Below, one piece after another: positions 48,887 through 59,905 of a stretch of DNA of 64,000 bases (positions are counted from its first letter, which is position 1; the number at the start of each line of letters is the position of its first letter). Source of the stretch: Cryptomeria japonica (lineage: Eukaryota > Streptophyta > Pinopsida > Cupressales > Cupressaceae). Location of the stretch: positions 340,918,502 through 340,982,501 of the forward strand of contig NC_081414.1 in the NCBI RefSeq assembly GCF_030272615.1, in the 5' to 3' direction. Below the pieces are notes generated by a model. That model saw only the letters and a list, made by a program, of their open reading frames with translations. It ran no database searches and was not told the origin of the DNA. Both the position numbers and the translations under genes were made by a program.

Positions 48887-49124
48887 TGAAATTAACAGTA
48901 TTCATTTATTCTTTTGTTCTAAATTATTTGAATTCTTTCACCAGTCTTTGGCATTGATGCCAAAGGGGGAGTATGTATATATGTGAAAAATATGAAAAAA
49001 TATCACATGGGAAGGATATCAGGATATCAGAAGGAGTGTGTTGCTCAGGGGGAGCATATTTAAGTTAAACCGACAGAGAATCCATTTTCACATGAGTGTT
49101 GCCATCAATGCCAAAGGGGGAGAT
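48887..49124 (+). other. N2 3' non-coding region and polypurine tract
   Basis: Purine tracts CCAAAGGGGGAGTA (about 48960), CTCAGGGGGAGCA (about 49036) and the terminal CCAAAGGGGGAGA at 49111-49123 next to the LTR. Confidence 0.65.
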
Positions 49125-50040
49125 TGTTGGCAATTTGAAACTCATCGTATTCATTTTATTGTCATTGATGGAAACAAGATTTGATGGAAATAATTTACCG
49201 ACATTAGGAGGGATATACTAGAAGACATCGACTTTGGAGCATTCAAGGCAACACTGGCATTGGCACGGGCACCGACATCAATAATTCATGGAAGCCGATA
49301 TCAAGGGAGATTTGTTTAGAAAATCATTTTGTAATTATTGTCGTGGCCGACATTGTATATCTTTTGTAATGCATTTTAAGATGACATAAGGCATATTGTT
49401 TGTAATGGGTATATAGGTCAGTCTGCTAGGTCATTTTGAAATGTGTGATAAGGAGTGACATAGGAGAATAAAGCAGAACTATATAATGTGAAGTATATGT
49501 ATGTAGATCATTTGTATGCTAATTTTATATTATTCAATGATCTGTAGATAGTTTGGATAGCATTCTTGGAGGAGAAGAGATACTGGTAGTAATGTTTAGG
49601 GTTTATGAACCGGTACAGAGCAGAGCTAGAAGCGGAACTCTATTTGGCATAGCAGATGTAGTTTTCAATTCATTTTTATTGTTTTACTTCAGCAAAAGCT
49701 TGTAGTTAGTGAGATTCTTTAGTGGTAAAGGTATGCTCTTGGAAGTGTGCCTTCCTGCATGTGCAAGCCCCCATTATATGTAATATCCTTTCATATGGCC
49801 AATGAACTGATATTGTGGGTCACAAATCCCACTGTGGTTTTTCCTCTTTGAGGTTTTCCATGTATAAATTTTGTGTGTTATGGAATTCATTTATGTGGAT
49901 AGTTTATTTGTTTCATGTTATATGTTTATTTGTTTACCAGTTTATATGTGTGTGGTATAAAAGAATAAAATCGTGTGTAACTGGCAGAACACTGATTCAC
50001 ACCACCCCCCCCCCCCTCTCACTATTCTTGGATCCCAACA
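49125..50040 (+). repeat. N2 3' LTR (subtype B)
   Basis: 916 bp, TGTTGGCAATTT...CCCAACA; matches 35950-36868. A long C-tract (about 12-14 C) lies near 50004. TTATT follows. Confidence 0.87.
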
Positions 50041-50745
50041 TTATTTGTAAAATTATTTTGTAATTATTGTATAGGTTTGACATTGGATATCTTTTTTATT
50101 GTAAGCCGACATAAGGCATATTGTTTGTAAAGGGTATATAAGTCAGTCTGTTAGGTCATTTTGATATAGAAAAAGGTACATGACTAAGGTAGAAGAACTG
50201 TGTAATGTGAAAGATGTGTATGTGAATATAATATCATGCAATGATCAGTAGATGTTTTTTAAAGCAATCTTGGAGGAAAGGAGATACTGGTAGAAGGATT
50301 TAGGGTTTATGAACTGGTACAGAACAAAGCTTTAATCGGAACTCTTTTTGGCATTGCAGATGCATTTTGTGAGTTCACCAGTACTGGTTTATCTCAGCAA
50401 AAGATTTTAGTTAGTGAGACTCTTTTGTGTTGACCAATGTACTCTAGGCAGCATGCCTTCCTGCATGTGTAGGCCCCCATGCTATGTAATATCTTTCATA
50501 CAGCTAGTGAATTGATATTGTGGGTCACAAATCCCACCTTGGTTTTTCCTATTTGAGTTTTTCAACATATAAATTCAGTGTGTTACGATGTTCATTCATG
50601 TGTCTAGTTTATTTACTTCATTTTATATGTTTCTTCATTTACTGGTTTATATATGTATGTTACAAAAGGTTAAAATCTTGTATTACCGACGTAACATTGA
50701 TTCACTCCCCCCTCTTAGTGTTCTTGGATTCATTGTATTCCAACA
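50041..50745 (+). repeat. N1 3' LTR, second part
   Basis: It resumes N1 subtype A sequence at TTATTTGTAAAATTATTTTG (compare 198-217) and ends TTCCAACA. A TATATAA box is kept near 50132. TCCCT after 50745 is the outer target duplicate. Confidence 0.87.
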
Positions 50746-50750
50746 TCCCT

Positions 50751-51045
50751 ATCTCTTGCAATTTATTTCCAAAAGGATCTTAAATCATAAAATATAAAAA
50801 AGAAAAGAAGTTAAGTTATTGAAGATTATTGGGATTTAGTTTCAACTAGCAGGCCCCTTAATAGGTACAACCACATCAACCATTGAGCTACCCATCACGG
50901 TTGAGACCTCACTATAGAGACCTTGGAGTGATCAGTTCACTAGAAATTATCACTTTTCAAGAGAGGTGGTGAGTGTTCACATTAACTACTTGACATTTGG
51001 TGAGTGTGTCAAAATAGTCATTAATGCTAGAAACCAAACCAATAG
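50751..51045. other. Unassigned DNA between N1 and T2
   Basis: About 295 bp with no coding sequence and no match elsewhere in the window. It is the sequence N1 inserted into; it may be an older element. Confidence 0.4.
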
Positions 51046-52582
51046 TGTAGACGTCTAAAAATGGTCAACGCTTGCGGAGTCATACTTTAACATTTGTGCA
51101 TTGCCTTATTTTAGGGTTTTTTCATTGCATTAACATTTCTTCTATGTTATGCACTTGGTCTTTATCATTTGTGAGCATCGAGTCCTTCTTCTACATTCCT
51201 TGTTTTGTATCACTTTTGAATTAGGTCTTGTCGATAGCAATCTTCAGTCATGATTTTGGTCGATCTTATCTTGTCGCATCAATGTGCGTGCTCATTTATC
51301 ATCATTTTGGACATCATCAATCCTAATCGATGATGGAATTAGGGTTTTGTCCTCTTGTCAATCTTGTCATTTTGTGATCGATTCGTCATCGATCCTTGTC
51401 CTTGTCAATCTTGTCATTTTGCAATCGATTGGTCATCGATCCTTGTCCTAATCAATCTTGTCATTTTGTAATTGATTCGTCATCGATCCTTGTCCTAATC
51501 AATCTTGTCATTTTATGATCGATTCATCATCGATCATTGTCCTTTTCAATTGTGTCAATTTGGATCAATTAGTCATTGTTCCTCATCAATTAGCACCTAT
51601 CAATTTGATCTCTTTGTCAATCTTGGTCAATTTGTCAACCAATCTCAATTGTTTATCAGCATTGGTCCTTTGTCAATCAAAATCATGATCGAATCGACAT
51701 TAATTTCTTGTTGTCTTGACCTAATTCCTTGTCCTCTTATTTCTAGGGTTTTATGATTTGACCATTAAATCATTTTCTTCTTCTTGGTGGGTTAAATAAA
51801 TCTATTTATTTAGTCCTAGGTCTTTTCATGAATTAATTAATGGATGAAAACCTATTAATTAATTCACCTAATTTATATTTCATCTTTTTCCTCAATTTTC
51901 CAATTTACTAATTTCTCCTAATTCCTAATTTCTTTTTCTCCTATTTTCTTCAATTTTTCTATTATTTCCTCTAAATTCATCCCCTAATTTTCTCCTATGT
52001 TTATGCTTCCATTTGTTGCAATCATGGAGGCTATTTTCTCTCTTCCCTAATTTCATGGGAATGACATTTTAATCTTGTCAATTTTGTCATAATTTGTCAA
52101 TCAATCAATTTTGCATAGCAATCTTGTCAATTTTGTCATAATTTGTCAATCAATCAATCTTGCATGTCAATCTTGTCATAATTTGTCATATTTGTCATTC
52201 TTGATTTGAAATTTCCTTTCAAATCTCCTCATGCTAATCTTGTCATCTCTCCAATTTGTCTATAAATTGGATGATTTTCTTCAATCAAAAAATCACGCTT
52301 CTAGTATCCTTATGCTGTCATTTCATCTTGTCAATCTTTCTTTCATACTATGCTTTTGCACTTGTAGGTGAGATTCACAAACAAAGTAATTTGAAGGAGA
52401 AAGAAGGACAATGGAGAATTATGGAGGAGATATTCATGTTTGTAATGGTTTGCATTTGGTTTGATTATCTTGTCTTCATATCTCTATTGAGTGTAATTAG
52501 GATTTCTTATCATTGCAATCTAGTTTTTGTGGTTGAGCTAGTTTAAAGTTGCTTTTGATGCATTCCAAATTCCTATCCTACA
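51046..52582 (+). repeat. T2 5' LTR
   Basis: 1,537 bp, TG...CA ends, followed by the primer site after 5 bp. No second LTR is in the window, so the left edge rests on the TGTAGAC start shared with T4's LTR. TATAAAT at 52261-52267 is a likely TATA box within the inverted repeat CCAATTT...AAATTGG. The AT-rich middle repeats AATCTTGTCATTTT words. Confidence 0.7.
51352..51545 (+). repeat. Tandem repeat in the T2 LTR, ~47 bp x 4
   Basis: Four degenerate units of the form AATCTTGTCATTTT, then a GATCGATTCGTCATCGAT-like core, then CCTTGTCC. Cores start near 51376, 51422, 51469 and 51516. Confidence 0.75.
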
Positions 52583-52587
52583 TTTTC

Positions 52588-52606
52588 TGGTGAACCCGAC
52601 ATGAAC
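52588..52606 (+). other. T2 primer binding site
   Basis: TGGTGAACCCGACATGAAC, one base from the T3 site and sharing the first 12 bases of the T1 site. Confidence 0.75.
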
Positions 52607-52700
52607 TAACCCCTCTAACCATGTTTTTGAGTGCTTTTGAGCTGATTTGCAGGTGAAAACCCAAGAAATAGGGCAACTCAGGGCTTTCTGGACACTTTTG

Positions 52701-52838
52701 TGCCTATGTAGGAGAGATCTACGCCTATGTTAAAGAGATATGTGCCTGTGTCAAAGAGATCTGCACCTATGTCAAGGCATTTTGTGCCTGTGTCAAGGCA
52801 TTCTGCACCTATGTTGAGACATTTTGCGCCTGTGTGAG
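52701..52838 (+). repeat. 21-bp tandem repeat in the T2 leader
   Basis: About six and a half units of TGCCTGTGTCAAAGAGATCTG and variants. A 21-bp period preserves a 7-residue reading phase, but two units contain stops. Confidence 0.78.
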
Positions 52839-54089
52839 GCCAAAAATAGAGGTGAAACCAGTATTTTTACTTGCAAATTATTTTGTCTTCATTTTGTTCT
52901 TATATTCTAGTTTTTCTTTGGTATTGATTCTTTGTGTAGCACATTGGCATTATGTGAGACGAAGACTAAAAATACAACTACTAAAAAATCTTATGCAAGA
53001 CGTGGTCAAAGACTTTCACTAAAACATCATGCTTGCATTTTTTTAAAGTAGGTGCATATTCCATTTCTTAAAGGTTAATGAACACCATGCATGCTTTGTT
53101 TGCTTTTAGTTTGATTGCATGTTTTAACCCTTAGAATTGGGCCTACCTCCCAATTTGCTTGGAACTTCGCACAGGCATTGGTGAGAGGGAATGACCCTAA
53201 GTGGTGATGGGCTAAAGCCAAGCTCTTCTGAACCACTCTAAATAACTGTGGATGCAACAAAAGTTGTAGACAACAGGTGCTAGAATGGTATTGCGATGAT
53301 TTATTCGCCGAATCAATACCCACCCGAACGGATTCCCTTACTAGAATCTCCTATTTTTAGAGGCCAAAATCCTTCTATCTATTGGCTCAGGCGTTGTGAT
53401 ATGCACATGCTGAAGACACCTCTCATGTACTCCTTAGTTAGAGATAGCAAGTTCTTGGGAAGTGATGCCCCTTGAACTCGAAGCTTGGTATGCCCGAGAA
53501 GTGCGTGCACTGTAAGGGGGAGCTAGTGCTACCAAGCATCTAGCTATCTAGCTAAGTGTTGTATTCTGTTAGAGGATTCAATAGATATTGTCCTTGCCAG
53601 CCATAGGATTTGTTGTAAATGTGCTTAATTGTCTTGAGTCAAAGTCAAACAAACATTTTGTCTTCTCTGATTGTTAAAGGTTAAATTAAAAACAAACTTT
53701 CAAAAGTGCTCATAATCAACTTGGATTTTCAAAATCAATAACCTTCAAATTCAAAAGCAAGATCCAAACAAAAGTCCAAATTTGTCCAAGTATTCATCCA
53801 GCATTTGAACATGGCTTGTCAAAACATTGAATGTCTTTGTTTCAAAATTCATGTCACTTTAGGCTAGGTTTTGCATAGTCCCACTTAGGTCCTAAGGCAT
53901 ATTGTCATCTCCTTTCATTTTAGTCCTTTTCATTGCAAGCATCCTCATTTTGCACTTAGTTCCAAGATCATTTCCCTAAGTTTGCATTTCATTTTCATAT
54001 CTAGGCTAGATTTCCATTTAGGTGACATTCCTGCATTATCCTTGTCATGCTAAAATTAGGTCTTGCCTAGGTTGCATTTTGCATATTCC
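52839..54089 (+). other. T2 leader up to T3, no gene seen
   Basis: No domain-bearing frame. It ends ATTCC (54085-54089), the left target duplicate of T3. Confidence 0.5.
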
Positions 54090-54260
54090 TGTAGCGTCCT
54101 AAAATTGTGACACTTGCAATTTTGACTGCATTTGGGTCTTCACGATGGCGACGCAACACTGAACCTGAATGGAGACCCCGAAACCTATTTACGACATCAA
54201 AAACGGCATATTTCTACACCGTGGCCTGATCCTTCCTTACACCCTGCTGTCCCGAGAGGT

Positions 54261-54289
54261 GGGACCATGGCGCCCAGCGCCCTGGTCCC
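54261..54289 (+). other. G/C-rich hairpin in the T3 LTR
   Basis: GGGACCA pairs with TGGTCCC and GGCGC with GCGCC, around a CCA loop and one mismatch. The 3' LTR copy (60820-60848) has two weakened pairs. Confidence 0.65.
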
Positions 54290-54411
54290 TGGCCCTATTT
54301 TGGGCCCGGTCTCTTGTTGGGCATCGGGTCTTTAAGTTTTCAATTTGGAAAATAATGCTTCTGGGTCGGCCTAAGGTCAGAAAAATCAGTCTTCTAACCC
54401 TAATTGACAAG

Positions 54412-54419
54412 TATATAAA
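54412..54419 (+). promoter_or_regulatory. TATA-like box of T3
   Basis: TATATAAA, preserved at 60971-60978 in the 3' LTR. Confidence 0.6.
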
Positions 54420-55301
54420 CTACATTCCCCCTCTCAGAAAGGGTAGATGAAAAGAGGAAAAACATATGCGTACAAGAGGTAGAAGTGATAGGCAAACATT
54501 CAAACATTCAAACATTCAAGCATTCCTTCAAGCAATTGAGCATTCTAAGTCTCCATTCAAGGCTAAGTGTTGCATTCAAGACAAGGATTCAACCATTGAA
54601 GAGGAGATCACCTACAACATACAACATACAACATACAATATCATTACACCTTCGCATGTAAGAATACAAACATTCTTACAACAAGGTATCAGTACTTTAT
54701 TACATTACAGACATTTACATTTACAGCATTCTCATTTCTTGGTTAATTCCAAAACTGGGGTTTGACCTAAAGGTAAACCCCTAATCCCTAACCCCCCAAT
54801 CATCCTCTCTTTTCTATGTGTAGGTTGCAAGTACGCGGTTGTAATTGAAGATCTGGAATCCTTGTACAGAGACAAACAGATCCCCCTTCATTTCGTGGAT
54901 TTTTTGGAGGACCATGTGCACGCTAGGCACCATCGTCCTGTCAACTTTCACTCAAATTTGCAAAACAACATCATCTCGACATTTTACTACTAATTCCAGG
55001 TCCGCAGCTTCATCTCGTGTCTCTATCTCTATCTACAAGCGAATCTTTCTTACTTTCACATACACTCCTAGTTCAATCCTTCTATCTACATTCTTTACAA
55101 AAGAGGGTAGCCTTGTTATCTCAACCCTTGAAACTCATTTAGAATTCAAACTTGCATTGTGTGGGATTGGATCTTGTGAGTTTCAACCCCTCTTTTGAAT
55201 GTAAAGTCTCTCCTAAGTGAAAACTGTCAATCCTAGTGACCTCCTTTCTCTCTCCTTGGAGTGGGGGGAACACCTAGGGTTCAATTTTCTGCTTTACATT
55301 T

Positions 55302-55320
55302 TGGTGAACCCGACGTGAAC
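55302..55320 (+). other. T3 primer binding site
   Basis: TGGTGAACCCGACGTGAAC, three bases after the LTR end; identical to the T1 site for the first 18 bases. Confidence 0.82.
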
Positions 55321-56569
55321 ATCCTAATTCTGATTATTCATGGTTAGATCTGAAAAACTTGCTTCCTTAATTACATTTCCATGTTTGATCTTTTGCAAAT
55401 TTTAGAGGTTAATTGCATAAAAACCCTAAGTTTTCTTTTTAGTAATTGAGCTTGTGAAATGTTTAATTGTTAATGCTTGTTTTAGATCTACCCTTCTATT
55501 GCAAATTATCAATTCATATTTGTGCTTTAATTCTGAAAATTAAGTGGTTAAGTGTCAAAACCCTAATTTTTAAAACCCTCTTGATTCAACCTTTGACTGA
55601 TAATTTCACTGATCAAAACATCTCCAAATCGGCTGAAACTTTGGATTCCGCAACAAAATCATAATATCTTTCATCCCTGAAAATTTTGAAAAAAGTTGCG
55701 AGGACCGTGTGCACCCCGAGCGCCACTGTCCCTGACATTTTTTTCGAAATTTCAGGAGCTAGATCTTACTACATTTTTTTGCTAGAATCCAGAATCTTGG
55801 TTGATTTCATCAATTCTAACACTTTCAAAATTAAAGTCAAAGTTGGTCTAGTGATTTCTTGGATTAAGGCTTCTAATCATTCAAAAATTGTTGAAATTGA
55901 AATTTTGTATCAAAATTGTGTTTCTTACTGTCCTAAATTTGAAAAGTGTGTTGGCATTCATTCAAAGTTTCAGTGCTTTATTCAAATTTTTGCAATTTGT
56001 GACTTTTGAAATTAAGTGTTTAATTGCAACAACTTTGGTTTCCGCTTTCAAAATTGAATTTTGTGTGAAATTGAGTCAACTTTTAAAATTCAAAGCTTGC
56101 ATTGCTTAGTATTCCCTCTCAAATCATAAAATTCAAAATTTCAATTTCCCTCTCTTTTTCAAAATTCAAATTTTGCATTTTTCAACAATCTTGGTAGGGT
56201 TCAATTTTGAGATTGCAACTTTAATTTGGCCTATCTACAGATCGTAAGATCACTCAATTTTTTCAAATTAGCTTTAAAATCATCATAACTTTCATCCCTG
56301 AAAATTTTGAAAAAAGTTGCGAGGACCGTGTGCACTCTGTTCGCCACGGTCCGTGACATTTTTTTCGAAATTTTGGGAGATTGTCGTGATTGCATTTAAC
56401 AGCCTAAATCTAGGAGATTGGCTGATTTTATTGAAATTTGCTACCTCTAAATTCAAAATCTTCTCTCTCTCTCTAGTGCATGAGTTTTACAACAATAAGC
56501 CCTACTTACACTATTCCTGTTAGATGAAGCCTTAGAATTAAGTCTTTCCAAGGTTTAATTACCGAGGAG
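55321..56569 (+). other. T3 leader with a ~100 bp direct repeat
   Basis: Two copies of a roughly 100 bp segment at about 55655-55758 and 56277-56380 (starting TCATCCCTGAAAATTTTG and ending with TTTTTTTCGAAATTT). Each contains the hairpin module (55703-55732; 56323-56352, the latter with an 8-bp perfect stem GGACCGTG/CACGGTCC). The small frames between them have no domain signal. Confidence 0.7.
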
Positions 56570-59500
56570 ATGGAACCTAATTTGAATGGCCTTTTTAACG
56601 AGGACACGGGTAATTCCTCTAATCCTCTTAATGATGAAGAAGTTCTCCATGAGGTTTCTGTAGAACAACTTTCGAAGTTGGATAACCAATTTGATGATTT
56701 TCAGCAATGGCTGTCTCATGAATACCCCGATAGTCAAGCTCTTTCATTAATTGAGGGTCTAAAATGTATGGTTCAAAGTGATAAGAATGGAATTGATATC
56801 TTGCGTGGTATTGCACACATCATGGATTTGAATGTGATGCCTATGAAGAGTTGTGCCAAAACTTTAGGTTATACACAACCTCCTACTCAATTCAATCATT
56901 CTATTCCTTTGACAACTTCTATTGCTAGTATACCTACTTTTGCATCAAACATAATGACTACTTCAATACAAAACATTCCACCTATGATCACCAGTCATGG
57001 GGGCAATCCTTCCTCTTCAATCAACTCTCTTCCTTCATTCAATCCGACTTCTTCATTCATTCCTTCAATGAGTGTCCCTATTACATCTCCACAAATGAAC
57101 ATGACGCAAGGGGGCAATTCATTCAACCATTCCATTCCTCCTTGTAGTGCTCCTTTTTTCCAATCATCTCCTATGACTAACCATCATAGTGTCCTGCCAC
57201 CTTACTCTCAATCAATACCTTCTTTCAATAACATAATACCTCCATCACAATCTAACATGTCTAATATGAACTCTTCGACTGAAGTGACCATTAACAATCT
57301 TGCACAAACTGTCTCTTCTTTACAGCAACAAATTGCCTCTATGAATCAATCTAAGTTTAGTGTGCCCACATTTGATGTTGCGAGCCCACTTTCTCTTGAC
57401 ATTGTTCGAGCTATCCCCCCTAAACATGTTGAAATCCCACAGTTGGAGCTTTATAATGGTAAAGGTGATCCTCTAACACATGTTAAGACCTTTCAAACAA
57501 TATGTACCAATTTTGCTCATGACCAAAGGTTGCTTGCAAAACTATTTACTAGAACATTAAGAGATAAGGCTCTATAATGGTATTGCTCGTTGCCTTCCTA
57601 TTCTATTACTTCTTTCCAACAACTTGCAAATGCTTTTATTCAACAATTTCAAAACAATATAAGTCCTAAAGATACTTTGATTGATTTAATGCATTGTAAA
57701 CAAGGTGTTAAAGAAAAATTGATTGATTTCATTGGTAGATATAAGCATTTGTGTGCTCAAATTTCTTTTCCAGTACCTGACAATGATATTCAAAGAATCT
57801 TTATTTCTAATTTACAAAAAGATATTAGAGAAAAACTTTTGTTTTCTGAGTTTACTTCTTTCCAACAGTTGTGTGCAACTCTTCACGATTATCAACTGAC
57901 TGTGAGTCAAATGGAACAAGCAAATCCTATGGCTCTGAGTGATAAGGGTGATAGTAGTCAACAACCATTTGGGAAGTTTAAACCGAACAGAGGGTTCGTT
58001 AATGAAAATATCATCAACAACAATGTGAATGCAGCATCAGGTGTGCCTCCTATTTCTAAGTTTTGCAAGAAAGAAAGAGAGTTTACTCCTTTGAATGAAT
58101 CATTGCATGGTATTATGAATAAGTTATTGGAACAAAATGTGCTTACTCTCCCTCCTATAAAGCAAATAGATCCTGCCAAGATTAATTCGCCCTATTTTGA
58201 TAACAAATCTTTTTGTCAATTTCATCGTCAACCTGGGCATGATACTGAAAAATGTTTTGCTTTAAAGGGTAAAATTAAAGATTTGATTGATAATAATACT
58301 ATCTCTGTTTCAGGTGTGAATGATAAAGGCAACACATTTGTAGCTCTTCCTAACCAAAATCTTAAGATTTTTACTGATCCATTACCTTCTTATACCTCTA
58401 CTGTGATTGAGACTAATGATTCCTCTTTCTCTCCTGATGGTCTTGTGTCTATGACTCCGAATGTGATTAACTTTGTAGAGCAGAAGAAAATCCCTAAAGA
58501 ACCTTCCATCACATTTGATTCTAGTGAAACTATCAGGGCACTTGATGGTCCTTTATATATAGTTGCAAAAGTCAAGAATACACCTTGCCGTGGAGTGCTT
58601 ATTGATCCTTCTTGCATGGTTAATGTCATTACTGAAGAATTTCTTTTTACTTTGCAATTGAATCAAGTGATCTATGACAAAACAAATGTGGTTGTGAAAT
58701 TATTTGATGCATTTTCTTCTCCTACAATTGGTTCTATTACATTACCTATTGAGGTCCATAACAAATCCCTTGATGTGAGCTTTTCTATTATTCCATCATC
58801 CGAACAATTTCATGTGAAGCTAGGCTATCCTTGGCTATCTTCCATGAAAGCTATTGCTTCTCCTATTCACAAGTGTTTTAAATTTCCCCATAATGATGAA
58901 GTTTTTGCTGTCAATCATAGTCTCTTTAAACCAGCTGAAAGAACTTCTAGTGTTCCTATTGATTATTTTTGGTCTAAACAATTCCAATCTCTTCCACCAC
59001 GAAGTGATCATCTTTTCAAATCTTATCAAAAGTGGAAAAAAGATATGATCCTATCTCTAAGTGAACCTCGAACACCCAAACTTGATATTCCTATCATTCT
59101 TGAGAAGGATGTTCTTCCTTTGAAAGATAAAACTAATGTCTTTCCTCAAGAAGATTCCCAACCCATTCCTATGGATGTGACTATGTCTATGTCTAATAAA
59201 ATTTCTAAAAGAAGACCTATACCTCCTTGTCATGATGGACTTGGTCTCCTTCCTAAACCAAATATTCCTCCTTTATATGGAGCAGTTCCTCCTCCTTCCT
59301 TTTATAGAGAGAAGAGACCTTCCTCTTCTCCTATTATCCAACCTAAGAGACCACAACGTAAACACCCAAGTGGTAGGGATGAGAACATTCCTCCTCCTCA
59401 ATCTTCTCCACTTCCTACTAAGACTAGACGAAATCATTCTACACGTGAACGCCGATGAAAGCGTCATCTTAGAGCTCATGTAGCTGCTTCTCAAACTTTG

Positions 59501-59905
59501 CAATCCCCAAAAACACCTTCAGCTAGTATTATTCCATTTTCTCCTCAGCCAAAAATTGAGCCAAAATCTCCTAAGCATAAGATGCATGATGGTTTTGATC
59601 TTGTGCGAGTTAAAGATCCTATTTTTATAGATCTTGATGATGATATAGATGAAAATGTTACTTCTCTTGCTTCTGATAGTGAATATGAATATGTTGATAT
59701 TGATAACCATTTATCTAACGAATTTTCTAAAGCACTTATCCTAGCTCCTAAACAAGAACAATGTGGCTTGGAACATGAACATAGCCCTTGTTTGGATCTT
59801 GTGATAGCTCCATCTGCTATGTTGGATGTTCCTCCTCTGGCGTGTTTCCTGCCTTCCCGAAATATTGATCAGCAAGATCGGGGGGTGGATGACGTGCTAG
59901 ACTAG
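56570..59905 (+). pseudogene. T3 Gag-protease-like polyprotein, ~1,111 codons
   Basis: ATG at 56570 (MEPNLNGLFNEDTGNSSN), one frame to the TAG at 59903-59905, with only two internal stops: TAA at 57575-57577 where Gln is expected (DKAL-stop-WYCSLPS) and TGA at 59456-59458 where Arg (CGA) is likely; each is a single C-to-T step. Order: acidic N-terminus; Ser/Pro/Asn-rich 110-240; coiled-coil-like TVSSLQQQIASMN; Retrotrans_gag about 280-450; CX2HX4HX4C knuckle (CQFHRQPGHDTEKC) about 546; protease-like region about 670-790 (GVLIDPSCMVNVITEE, KLGYPWLSSMKAIASP); basic/Pro-rich tail; acidic end. The protease motif reads DPS, not D-T/S-G, so activity is doubtful. It would form particles filled with a partner's enzymes (inference). 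Confidence 0.85.

Larger units (their letters stand above)
35950..50040 (+). mobile_element. N2: second N-family element, nested in N1's 3' LTR
   Basis: LTRs 35950-36868 and 49125-50040 (subtype B, distinct from N1's subtype A), flanked by perfect TTATT duplications (35945-35949 and 50041-50045). The interior has ORF1 and ORF2 in the same order as N1 and no pol genes of its own; C2 splits it between the two ORFs. Having two members with the same content shows that the lack of pol is a family trait and not a local deletion. Confidence 0.88.
5..50745 (+). mobile_element. N1: outer non-autonomous LTR retrotransposon (host of the nest)
   Basis: The 5' LTR begins TGTTGG at 5 and ends CCAACA at 917. 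The matching 3' LTR is split into 35759-35949 and 50041-50745 by the nested copy N2. The flank after 50745 is TCCCT, and the four bases before position 5 are CCCT, so the target-site duplication agrees as far as the window shows. Internal parts in order are the primer site, ORF1 (coiled coil plus zinc knuckles), ORF2 (unrecognised), purine-rich tracts and the 3' LTR. No RT, RNase H or integrase belongs to it. T1, C1 and N2 are inserted inside it. I infer a non-autonomous element related to copia. Confidence 0.85.
54090..55298 (+). repeat. T3 5' LTR
   Basis: 1,209 bp, TGTAGCGTCC...GCTTTACA. TATATAAA at 54412-54419 is the probable TATA box. It contains two copies of the hairpin module (54261-54289 and 54909-54938). 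It differs from the 3' LTR mainly by transitions. Confidence 0.92.

Noticed and set aside
35759-50040. Tandem LTR-internal-LTR array made by unequal crossing-over of one N element
   Set aside because: The TTATT target duplication and the two LTR subtypes show a separate N2 insertion inside N1's 3' LTR.
50751-51045. Host gene fragment between N1 and T2
   Set aside because: No open frame or recognisable protein similarity was found in any frame.
54132-54450. Overlapping frames of 67 and 93 codons in the T3 LTR
   Set aside because: They lie in the promoter part of the LTR; the equivalent frame is not kept open in the 3' LTR.
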